Shown piece by piece: positions 1-6,481 of a stretch of 13,375 nt of DNA. The position numbers and the translations under genes were made by a program. The notes under the pieces are model-generated. The model was not told the origin of the DNA. It did not search any database and saw only the letters and a list, made by a program, of their open reading frames with translations. The stretch's first letter is position 1. Each line of letters begins with the position of its first letter. The stretch comes from Chitinophagaceae bacterium (GTDB taxonomy: Bacteria > Bacteroidota > Bacteroidia > Chitinophagales > Chitinophagaceae), in the NCBI GenBank assembly GCA_021323155.1, contig JAJTCI010000026.1:1-13375 (forward strand). Reading direction: 5' to 3'.

Positions 1-686
1 CAGTACCCGGGACTGAATAAACCATTATTATCAGGCCCCGCATCGAATATGCATAATGTATAGTTAGAGCTGCCCTGGTTACCTGAGCCATTGTTATCAC
101 CGTTTGTCGTAGCGCTTAATGTAACGGTACCGCCCGGGCAAATGGTTACATCACTACCGGCATTCACCGTTGGAAGCGGGTTAACCGTAACCTCCACTGC
201 ATCGGTAGTGGTCGCGCACCCACCCGCATCTGTCACGGTAACAAAATAACTCCCTGCCGTACTCACTGTAATACTGCGGGTAGTGGCACCGGTGCTCCAT
301 AAATAAGCGACCCCTTCTGTGGCGGTCAATGCGATACTGTCCCCCGCGCAAAACGATAGATCATCCGATGCCGTGATCTCAATTATGGGACGTGTTACCG
401 TAAAACTATAACGAGCTGTGTCGCCCACGCCGTTGGTCGCCGTAAGAATAACGCTGATGATTGCATCTGGCGTGAACGGGGTATTTGGCAATGGACTTTG
501 CGTAATTTGGACGGTACCGCCGGGGGTACAATTATTTATAACGCTGGCTTGTGGAATATAATTGGGAAAAAGTAAAACGCAGTTATTTAAGACCTGGTTA
601 CCAGGGCCGGTTATAGACAGGCAACTGTCCTGGCTGTAAGCCAGTGTACAGGTAAAACATAATATCACTGTTATCAATCTTCTCAT
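1..686 (-). CDS. Secreted Ig-like repeat surface protein, 5' part only (runs off left edge)
   Basis: An open frame runs from an ATG at 686-684 to the left edge without a stop (228 codons visible), so only the N-terminal part is present. It begins with a signal peptide, MRRLITVILCFTCTLAYSQ, with likely cleavage after SQ or nearby. Residues about 20-100 form a beta-rich segment that reads like a HYR or Ig-like module (TATNGVGDTARYSFTVTR). Residues about 101-168 match the Bacteroidota Ig/PKD-like repeat: C-A-G-D-S near its start, then WSTGATTRSITVSTAGSYF, then VTVTDAGGC. A second repeat starts at NPLPTVNAGSDVTICPGG and continues into an Asn/Gly-rich stretch. Proteins of this build are usually very long, are exported by T9SS and often end in a gliding-motility-type C-terminal domain; that end is outside the window. 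It is divergent from the DUF1028 gene. The repeat family is clear; the function (adhesin, matrix or surface protein) is inferred. Confidence 0.85.
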   Translation of the reverse strand, partial: MRRLITVILCFTCTLAYSQDSCLSITGPGNQVLNNCVLLFPNYIPQASVINNCTPGGTVQITQSPLPNTPFTPDAIISVILTATNGVGDTARYSFTVTRPIIEITASDDLSFCAGDSIALTATEGVAYLWSTGATTRSITVSTAGSYFVTVTDAGGCATTTDAVEVTVNPLPTVNAGSDVTICPGGTVTLSATTNGDNNGSGNQGSSNYTLCIFDAGPDNNGLFSPGY

Positions 687-855
687 TACCGGGCTTCAGG
701 GTGCAAATATGGACTTATGCCCCGGCCAGATACATAACCTTTTCGTCAGTCCTTATGATGAAATCGGCGGCTCCTGGTGGATTTTTACAATGAAACACCC
801 ATGAATTTGAGTTTCCAGCTAAAAAGCGTCCCGCATACCTTTAATTCAAAAAAAC

Positions 856-1839
856 ATGAGACGATATTTCACAGCCTTGTTCTTTCTGCCAGCACTGCAG
901 GCGACCGCCCAGGTTTATTCCGTAAAGGAGCCCCTCGTGCATACTTTTTCAATCGTAGCCCGCGATTCCATAACAGGCGAAATGGCGGTGGGGGTCCAGA
1001 GCCATTGGTTCAGCGTCGGCACCGCGGTCACCTGGGGCGAGGCGGGCGTCGGGGTGGTCGCCACGCAATCCTTTGTAGATAAAAGTTATGGCCCCAAAGC
1101 GCTGTCGCTGATCAAAGAGGGGTTCACCGCCCCGGAAGCACTTGACAAACTGACTGCCCAGGATTCGGGCAAGTCGGTCCGCCAGGTGGCGATCATCGAC
1201 GTCAAAGGGAATGTAGCCACGCATACCGGTAGTAATTGCATTCAATATGCTTCGCATATCACGGGTAATGATTTTAGTGTGCAGAGCAATATGATGCTGG
1301 GCAGTAAAGTGAGCGAAGCGATGGCAGCCGCCTTCCGGGCTTCCTCAGGGAAACCCCTCGCGGAAAGGGTATTACTCGCGCTGGAAGCAGCGCAAAACGC
1401 CGGCGGTGATATCCGGGGCATGCAGAGTGCCGCGCTCATCGTGGTGCCGGGAGTCGCCAACGGGCAACCCTGGAATGATAAACTGGTGGACCTGCGGGTG
1501 GACGATCACTCAAAACCGCTTGCCGAGTTGCGACGCCTGTACAAAGTGCACCTGGCATATCAGCACATGAATAACGGTGACCTGGCAATGGAAAAGCAGG
1601 ACATGGAGCTCGCGATGAAAGAATACAATGCGGCGATGAAAATGTTCCCAACCAACCTGGAGATGCAATACTGGACCGCTATCGCGTTAGCCAACACCGG
1701 TAAAATGGATAAGGCGCTTCCAATGTTCAAAAAGATCTTCGCTGCAGATAAGAACTGGAAGGAACTCACCAGGCGCCTGCCTGCCGTCAACTTGCTGAAG
1801 GTGAACGAGGCGGGTCTTAAAAAGGTACTGGCCCAGTAA
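856..1839 (+). CDS. Secreted DUF1028 (Ntn-hydrolase-like) protein with TPR-like C-terminal tail
   Basis: 327 aa. Residues 1-19 are a signal peptide (MRRYFTALFFLPALQATAQ). Residues about 29-210 match the DUF1028 family closely: HTFSIVARDSITGEMAVGVQ, SHWFSVGTAVTWGEAGVGVV, ATQSFVDKSYGPKAL, the HTG motif of the middle section, and GGDIRGMQSAALIVV. DUF1028 proteins have an Ntn-hydrolase-type fold but no established substrate. Thr30, directly before FSIVARD, sits where members usually begin and is a possible nucleophile (inference). Residues about 224-310 are helical with TPR character (GDLAMEKQDMELAMKEYNAA, then GKMDKALPMFKKIF); this tail is not part of the core family. The ATG at 856 follows an A-rich stretch rather than a Shine-Dalgarno site, as is normal in this phylum. 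Its neighbour upstream is divergent and the next gene starts 112 nt downstream, so it is probably a single transcription unit. Likely periplasmic or exported amidohydrolase-like protein; activity unproven. Confidence 0.9.
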   Translation: MRRYFTALFFLPALQATAQVYSVKEPLVHTFSIVARDSITGEMAVGVQSHWFSVGTAVTWGEAGVGVVATQSFVDKSYGPKALSLIKEGFTAPEALDKLTAQDSGKSVRQVAIIDVKGNVATHTGSNCIQYASHITGNDFSVQSNMMLGSKVSEAMAAAFRASSGKPLAERVLLALEAAQNAGGDIRGMQSAALIVVPGVANGQPWNDKLVDLRVDDHSKPLAELRRLYKVHLAYQHMNNGDLAMEKQDMELAMKEYNAAMKMFPTNLEMQYWTAIALANTGKMDKALPMFKKIFAADKNWKELTRRLPAVNLLKVNEAGLKKVLAQ

Positions 1840-1951
1840 AATGCCCGCACCAGGGTACGAAGGGGTTCCCGCGATATGTTTAAAGCGGCATTAATTGACA
1901 GTTGGTTAACAAGCGAGCGAGCTTCATTTTAAATAAATTTACAGCCCATAA

Positions 1952-3451
1952 ATGATTGGCATGAGGACAGCTCTACTATTAAGCCTGGTATTCACGGTTG
2001 GTATCGCACACGCGCAGAACGGCACTAAATCTACATCTGCAAAACCCGGCGCGGCAAAAACCGCTTCCGCACAAGGTTATGAGATAAAGCTCAAGCTCAC
2101 CCCTTTGAAGAACCAATGGGTCTACCTGTATAACTGGTACGGCGATAAAAAATACCAGGTCGCAGATTCAGCCAGGCTGAACGAGAAAAGTGAAGGTGTT
2201 TTCAAAGGGAATAAGAAACTGCATGGCGGCATCTACCTGGCTGTTACCCAGAATCGCGTACGGATGTTTGAGTTCCTGATGGATGCCCACCAGCACTTCA
2301 GCATCGTGGCGGATACTACCGCTCCTGAACAACCCATCATCACCGGGTCAAAAGACAACACCATTTACCAGGAATATTCGAAGTTCCTCCAGCCTGTGGC
2401 CATTAAACTGAATAGCCTCCAACAACAATTGCCCGCGGCGCGGACCAAAGAAGATTCATCTGCCATTATCAAAGCCATCGAGGCCGGGAACAAGACCATG
2501 CAGGATTACCGGGAGAATATTATGAAGATGCACCCTGACGCGATGATTACCGCTTTTTTTAACGCGATGAAGAAACCAGATGTTCCGGCTGTCCCAACAC
2601 GGGCGGACGGTACACAGGATTCCGCTTACCCCTATCGCTATGTCCAGCAGCATTACTGGGACGATGTGGAATTTGCCGACCGGCTCGTGCGTACACCGTT
2701 CTTTGAGCCGAAGCTGGACGAATATTTCAAATACTATGTTTCGCCCGACCCGGATAGTATCATACGCGAGGTAAAAACCATGTTGCTTTCTTCCAGGGCG
2801 GAAAAGGAAATGTATCGCTACCTGCTGGCCAAATTCACCAACAAATACATGAGTTCGGATATCATGGGCCAGGATAAGGTGTTTGTTTACCTGTTCGAGA
2901 ATCATTACCTGAAAGGCGACACCACGATATTGAGTGAGAAAGACAAGGAGACCGTTTTTAAAAGAGGATGGAGCCTGATCGCGAATATATTGGGCAAAGA
3001 AGCCGCGCCAATGGTGATGAATGATACCATCGGTAAACAAGTGGGTTTATATGACCTGAAGGCCGCCTACACACTGGTGGTTTTCTGGGATCCGAATTGC
3101 GGTCATTGCAAAACCGAGATACCGCGCGTTGACTCCATCTACAGGGCAAAATGGAAAGCCCTTGGCCTGAAGATCTTCGCAGTGAACGTGGAAGACGGCG
3201 CATTGCCCGCCTGGAAAGAATTCATCAATAAACACGATCTGAAGAACGGGTGGACCCACGTATACGAACCCAAGGCAGTGAAGCATGCACAGGAAGCCGC
3301 GGGCGTGGCTAACTTCCGGCAGTTGTACGACGTTTACAAAACGCCTACTCTATATTTGCTGGATGGGCAGAAACGGATCATCGCCAAACACCTCGACGTC
3401 TTTGGCTTCGACCAGGTGCTCAACGCCAGACTGAAGCAGCAAACAAAATAA
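1952..3451 (+). CDS. Periplasmic thioredoxin-like (TlpA/ResA type) protein with DUF4369/DUF5106-like N-terminal region
   Basis: 499 aa. The signal peptide MRTALLLSLVFTVGIAHAQ begins at the fourth residue, so the ATG at 1961 is an equally good or better start than the ATG at 1952. After a short Ala/Thr/Lys-rich linker, residues about 40-130 resemble the DUF4369 beta-sandwich common at the front of Bacteroidota thioredoxins (YEIKLKLTPLKNQWVYLYNW). Residues about 140-340 are a long helical region of DUF5106 type. Residues about 350-495 are a thioredoxin fold with WDPNCGHCKTEIP (redox cysteines C383 and C386, CGHC) and a cis-Pro loop (YKTPTLYLLD). Family members act as thiol-disulfide oxidoreductases in the periplasm, for example in cytochrome c maturation or disulfide repair; the substrate here is unknown. 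The gene is followed after 14 nt by a parvulin-type isomerase, so the two are probably co-transcribed and serve envelope protein folding (inference). Confidence 0.9.
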   Translation: MIGMRTALLLSLVFTVGIAHAQNGTKSTSAKPGAAKTASAQGYEIKLKLTPLKNQWVYLYNWYGDKKYQVADSARLNEKSEGVFKGNKKLHGGIYLAVTQNRVRMFEFLMDAHQHFSIVADTTAPEQPIITGSKDNTIYQEYSKFLQPVAIKLNSLQQQLPAARTKEDSSAIIKAIEAGNKTMQDYRENIMKMHPDAMITAFFNAMKKPDVPAVPTRADGTQDSAYPYRYVQQHYWDDVEFADRLVRTPFFEPKLDEYFKYYVSPDPDSIIREVKTMLLSSRAEKEMYRYLLAKFTNKYMSSDIMGQDKVFVYLFENHYLKGDTTILSEKDKETVFKRGWSLIANILGKEAAPMVMNDTIGKQVGLYDLKAAYTLVVFWDPNCGHCKTEIPRVDSIYRAKWKALGLKIFAVNVEDGALPAWKEFINKHDLKNGWTHVYEPKAVKHAQEAAGVANFRQLYDVYKTPTLYLLDGQKRIIAKHLDVFGFDQVLNARLKQQTK

Positions 3452-3465
3452 ATTTTCGCTCCCCG

Positions 3466-5379
3466 ATGAAGAGACTTTTTATACTGCTTGCCATTTTTCT
3501 TACGGCAGGTATGAACACGCAGGCCCAGACGCTATTCACGTTTGGGAAGAAAGTAGCTACCAAAGAAGAGTTCGTTCGTGCATTCAATAAAAACCCCGGG
3601 CTGGAGCCCGACAGGAAAAAGGCGCTGAAAGAATACCTCGACCTCTATATTAACTTTAAGTTGAAGGTGCAGGCGGCATATGATGCTAAACTCCAGGAGG
3701 ATCCCAATTACCTCTACGAAACGGAGAACTTCCGCAAACAACTGGCGCAGAATTTCATCAACGAAGAAGCGAATATCAAAGCGCTCGTACGCGAGGCATT
3801 CGAACGGAGCCAGAAAGACATTCACCTTCGCCAGGTCTTTATCGAATTGCCTGCGTCGAATGACACAACGCAGATCAGCAGGAAGATAAACGATGCTTAC
3901 AGCCAGCTACGCAACGGGAAATCGTTTGATAAAGTTGCTGCTGAATATTCTTCAGATCCTGGCTACATCGAGCTGGGTCATGTTACGGTCTTCACGTTGC
4001 CCTACGTTTTTGAGAATATCATTTATAAACTAAAACCCAACACCTATTCAGCACCCGTGCGGTCCGCTTCAGGTTACCACATATTTTACAACGCCGGCGA
4101 GAGGCCCGCTGTAGGCAGGCGAAAAGCTGCACAGATACTATTCGCGATCCCGCCAGGTGCCGCCGCATCGGAAAAAGCGATGATAAAAAACAAGGCGGAT
4201 TCTGTATACCGTGTGCTCCTTGCCGACCCACGCAAGTTCGATGAGATGGTGCATGCCTATTCGAATGATGCGGTCTCCGCACGCGATCACGGGTTGATGC
4301 AGGAGTTCGGCGTGTCGCAGTACACCCCGGCTTTCGACGCAGCTGTTTTTGCTTTGAGAAAACCCGGTGAACTCACGCATCCTGTGGAGACAGAATTCGG
4401 GTACCACATCATCCAGTTGCGCGAGATCATTCCTGTAGGCCGTTCAGCAGATGACCCAGTGGTTGCCGCGGGTTTCAAAACAAACATCGAAAAGGATAAC
4501 CGTCTTGTTGAAGCAAAGAAGTCTTTGGTGAGCAAATGGATGAAACTTGCGAAGTATAAACCAGCGGTGTTTGATGAGAAAGAACTCTGGGCGTATACCG
4601 ATTCAGCCTACCAGGGGGGAAAGACAAACGGCTTCCGGAAGATCACCGATGCTACGGTGCTCTTCACTTTTGAGAAACAAAAAGTGACTGCCAGCGATTT
4701 TGCAAAATACTTCCGCTCGGTCAGGCATGTGCCGATGTATGCTGCCATGTCACACAGTGAACTGTTTAAAGAGTATACGAAAGCCGCCGCCACCGATTAT
4801 TACCAGAGTCATTTGGAGGAATTCAATGCTGACTTCCGCAATCAAATGAATGAATTCAACGAGGCCAACCTTCTTTTCGCCATCATGGACCGGGAGGTCT
4901 GGTCGAAAGCGGCGATCGATGATGCCGGCCTGCGCGAACACTACGAGCAAAACAAAGCGAAATACCGCTGGGATCCCAGTGCCGATGCCATCATCTTCAC
5001 GGTGCCGGATGAAGGCACACTGGTTGAACTGCAGCAGCGCCTTTCCGGTAACATGCAGAGCTGGAGAGCGATCGCCGGGGGATACGAAAACCGGGTACTG
5101 GCTGATAGCAATCGGTACGAGCTTTCACAGATACCGGTGGTTGACCGTACCGCCTTTACAGCAGATCTCACCACCGCCCCGGTAAAAAATAATGATGGCA
5201 GCTACACCTTCTCATACATCATTCGCGTGTACCCCGGGACCGCGCAGCGCAGCTTCACGGAAGCACGTGGCCTGGTCACCAACGATTACCAGGCGGTACT
5301 CGAACAACGCTGGATCGCCGATCTGAAGAAGAAATACCCGGTGAAGGTGAACCAGTCCGTCTTCAACACTATTAAGTAA
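3466..5379 (+). CDS. Periplasmic peptidyl-prolyl cis-trans isomerase with two parvulin domains (SurA/PrsA-like)
   Basis: 637 aa with a signal peptide (MKRLFILLAIFLTAGMNTQAQ). Residues about 22-117 are a helical N-terminal chaperone segment (KEEFVRAFNKNPG, then YLDLYINFKLKVQAAYDAKL) typical of SurA-like proteins. Two parvulin (PpiC/rotamase) domains follow: one at about 118-207, from DIHLRQVFIELP to SGYHIFYNA, and one at about 219-318, from RKAAQILFAIPP through HGLMQEFGVSQYTPAFDAAVFAL to FGYHIIQLREI. Residues 319-637 are mostly helical and hydrophilic, with no third clear parvulin domain. The family catalyses proline isomerisation and escorts outer-membrane proteins across the periplasm. The 14-nt gap to the upstream thioredoxin gene suggests one operon. 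Only the two-domain architecture is used for the call; orthology to E. coli SurA is not claimed. A weak TTAAG/CTTAA inverted repeat overlaps the stop codon but is too short for a confident terminator. Confidence 0.92.
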   Translation: MKRLFILLAIFLTAGMNTQAQTLFTFGKKVATKEEFVRAFNKNPGLEPDRKKALKEYLDLYINFKLKVQAAYDAKLQEDPNYLYETENFRKQLAQNFINEEANIKALVREAFERSQKDIHLRQVFIELPASNDTTQISRKINDAYSQLRNGKSFDKVAAEYSSDPGYIELGHVTVFTLPYVFENIIYKLKPNTYSAPVRSASGYHIFYNAGERPAVGRRKAAQILFAIPPGAAASEKAMIKNKADSVYRVLLADPRKFDEMVHAYSNDAVSARDHGLMQEFGVSQYTPAFDAAVFALRKPGELTHPVETEFGYHIIQLREIIPVGRSADDPVVAAGFKTNIEKDNRLVEAKKSLVSKWMKLAKYKPAVFDEKELWAYTDSAYQGGKTNGFRKITDATVLFTFEKQKVTASDFAKYFRSVRHVPMYAAMSHSELFKEYTKAAATDYYQSHLEEFNADFRNQMNEFNEANLLFAIMDREVWSKAAIDDAGLREHYEQNKAKYRWDPSADAIIFTVPDEGTLVELQQRLSGNMQSWRAIAGGYENRVLADSNRYELSQIPVVDRTAFTADLTTAPVKNNDGSYTFSYIIRVYPGTAQRSFTEARGLVTNDYQAVLEQRWIADLKKKYPVKVNQSVFNTIK

Positions 5380-5408
5380 TTCCTTAACGATTTCTTCGCA
5401 AAAAAGAT

Positions 5409-5440
5409 TTTGGCGGATTCACCGACATGAAGTTACTTTG
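5409..5440 (+). promoter_or_regulatory. Bacteroidota-type promoter of the membrane protein/regulator operon
   Basis: A TTTG at 5409-5412 (within TTTTGG) and TTACTTTG at 5433-5440 are separated by 20 nt, which fits the known Bacteroidota -33 TTG / -7 TAnnTTTG promoter with one mismatch (TT for TA). Transcription would start around 5445-5448, giving a leader of roughly 10-13 nt before the ATG at 5458. The -7 element overlaps the left arm of the palindrome at 5435-5451, so a protein bound there should block initiation. The start site is inferred from spacing only. Confidence 0.55.
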
Positions 5441-5451
5441 AAATTCAAAGT
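5435..5451. promoter_or_regulatory. Candidate operator 1: 17-nt perfect palindrome
   Basis: ACTTTGAAATTCAAAGT is a perfect odd-centred palindrome (centre at 5443) ending 6 nt before the start codon at 5458. The core CTTTG-N5-CAAAG recurs at 6458-6472, before the CreD gene. Size, symmetry and position over the -7 promoter element fit a site for a dimeric winged-helix repressor. The best candidate is the HTH_34-type protein encoded two genes along in the same operon (inference from position). Confidence 0.6.
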
Positions 5452-5457
5452 GCTTTT

Positions 5458-6129
5458 ATGGATAGCCAGACCCAATCGCTCAATACGCTTAAGGATATCA
5501 AACAAATGATGGAGCGCAGCAGCCGTTTTATCAGCCTGAGCGGGCTGAGCGGTGTTGCGGCAGGCGTTTGTGCACTGATCGGGGCCTGGTTTGCCTATGA
5601 CGTTATCTATGGAAGCCGCGTTTCTTTTTCTACCGGGCATGCACGCTACCGGGGCGACAAGCTAAATGACGTAACGCCTACCGATGCGGTGTCACTCACC
5701 GAATTCATGGGAAGTAAATTGTTTTTCATTGCAGTGGCCACTTTCATCGCGGCGCTGGTCCTCGCTTTTCTTTTTACTTATCTCCGCAGCAGGAAGAATA
5801 ATACGCCACTCTGGGGTGTCACCGCCCGGCGATTGATGATCAACGTGGCCCTGCCCATGATGGTGGGCGGTATTTTTCTCTGGAAGATGATCCAGGCCGG
5901 TATTTTTGGCCTGATCGCGCCGGGTTGCCTGATCTTTTATGGACTTGCACTGGTGAACGCCAGTAAGTATACGTTGCAGGAAATACGATTCCTGGGGTAT
6001 GGACAAATACTTTTAGGCCTGGTCAATCTCTGGTTCATTGGTTATGGTATTCATTTCTGGGCGCTGGGTTTTGGGGTGCTGCATATCATTTACGGCATTG
6101 TAATGTGGTGGAAATATGAAAAAGCATAG
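5458..6129 (+). CDS. Conserved-looking small integral membrane protein, first gene of regulator operon
   Basis: 223 aa, no recognised catalytic motif. The N terminus (SLNTLKDIKQMMERSSRFISL) is amphipathic and probably cytoplasmic. Hydrophobic segments lie at roughly 25-46, 86-110, 125-143, 147-167, 178-195 and 198-216, suggesting five or six membrane helices; the stretch at about 48-85 (GSRVSFSTGHARYRGDKLND) is a polar loop. No signal peptide. The start at 5458 is placed 6 nt after the palindromic operator, and the leader would be very short. The stop at 6127-6129 overlaps the ribosome-binding site of the winged-helix regulator gene (11-nt gap), so the two are almost certainly co-transcribed. 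Membrane proteins paired with a small MarR/HTH_34-like regulator are frequent in Bacteroidota, and the protein may be the regulator's sensor or its target. That role is inference; I do not recognise a named family. Confidence 0.85.
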   Translation: MDSQTQSLNTLKDIKQMMERSSRFISLSGLSGVAAGVCALIGAWFAYDVIYGSRVSFSTGHARYRGDKLNDVTPTDAVSLTEFMGSKLFFIAVATFIAALVLAFLFTYLRSRKNNTPLWGVTARRLMINVALPMMVGGIFLWKMIQAGIFGLIAPGCLIFYGLALVNASKYTLQEIRFLGYGQILLGLVNLWFIGYGIHFWALGFGVLHIIYGIVMWWKYEKA

Positions 6130-6132
6130 GAG
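6128..6132 (+). promoter_or_regulatory. Shine-Dalgarno-like AGGAG before the regulator gene
   Basis: AGGAG overlaps the TAG stop of the upstream gene and lies 8 nt before the ATG at 6141. It is one of the few recognisable ribosome-binding sites in the window. It supports the 6141 start and suggests translation of the regulator is tied to that of the gene before it. Confidence 0.5.
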
Positions 6133-6140
6133 TGTGACGA

Positions 6141-6440
6141 ATGAAGAATATAATCGAACATCTCAATAAACTCTTTGACAGCCGGCTACGGCTGGGGATC
6201 ATGAGCGCGCTGATGGTGAATGAAGAAGTCAATTTTAACGAACTAAAAGAACTCATGCAGGCTACAGACGGCAACCTGGCGAGTCACATCAAAGCGCTCG
6301 AAGAAGTTGGATTTATCAAAGTGCAGAAAGGTTTTGTAGGCCGCAAGACCAATACCACGTATTCAGTAACAAAGTCCGGAGAAAAGGCATTCAAGGCGCA
6401 CCTCGATGCGCTGGAGAAAATGATACGATCGACAAAATAA
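6141..6440 (+). CDS. Winged-helix transcriptional regulator (HTH_34 / MarR-like type)
   Basis: 99 aa, the full length of a single winged-helix domain. The order of elements is that of the HTH_34 family: an N-terminal helix (NIIEHLNKLFDSRLRLGIMS), an HTH (VNFNELKELMQATDGNLASH, then IKALEEVGFIKV), a wing with basic residues (GFVGRKTNTTYSVT), and a C-terminal helix for dimerisation (GEKAFKAHLDALEKMIRS). No ligand-binding domain or conserved metal-site cysteines are seen. It probably binds DNA as a dimer. Two matching palindromes flank the transcription unit, one upstream of the membrane gene (5435-5451) and one between this gene and CreD (6457-6473). The simplest reading is an autoregulated local repressor of both units. 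Target sites and repressor action are inference; the DNA-binding fold is well supported. Confidence 0.92.
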   Translation: MKNIIEHLNKLFDSRLRLGIMSALMVNEEVNFNELKELMQATDGNLASHIKALEEVGFIKVQKGFVGRKTNTTYSVTKSGEKAFKAHLDALEKMIRSTK

Positions 6441-6456
6441 TTTTTTTTGTGTATTC

Positions 6457-6473
6457 ACTTTGAAAAACAAAGC
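6457..6473. promoter_or_regulatory. Candidate operator 2 before CreD gene
   Basis: ACTTTGAAAAACAAAGC carries the same CTTTG-N5-CAAAG core as operator 1, followed by a similar run into the start codon (CACTTTTAAATG here, TGCTTTTATG there). It ends 8 nt before the ATG at 6482. A -7-like TCACTTTG overlaps its left arm, but no TTTG is found at the proper -33 distance, so the site may control read-through from upstream or a weak or activated promoter. Eight Ts at 6441-6448 directly precede it. Confidence 0.55.
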
Positions 6474-6481
6474 ACTTTTAA

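Noticed and set aside
704..711. CATATTTG (minus strand) as a -7 element for the Ig-like repeat gene
   Set aside because: One mismatch to TAnnTTTG and well placed, but no TTTG lies at the -33 distance; too weak to annotate.
812..843. TTTC-N20-TACCTTTA before the DUF1028 gene as a promoter
   Set aside because: Spacing is right but both elements carry a mismatch at a key base; could be real but not supportable.
777..1082. 101-codon plus-strand frame overlapping the start of the DUF1028 gene
   Set aside because: It is in another frame from the signal peptide and DUF1028 domain, and is Gly/Arg-rich without family likeness.
2456..3040. 194-codon open frame on the minus strand inside the thioredoxin gene
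   Set aside because: It is fully antisense to a gene with clear domains, and its translation shows no family likeness or signal peptide.
6432..6450. ACAAAA...TTTTGT around the T-run after the regulator stop as a terminator
   Set aside because: The stem is purely A/T apart from one pair and would be unstable; more likely just the A/T-rich leader of the CreD gene.
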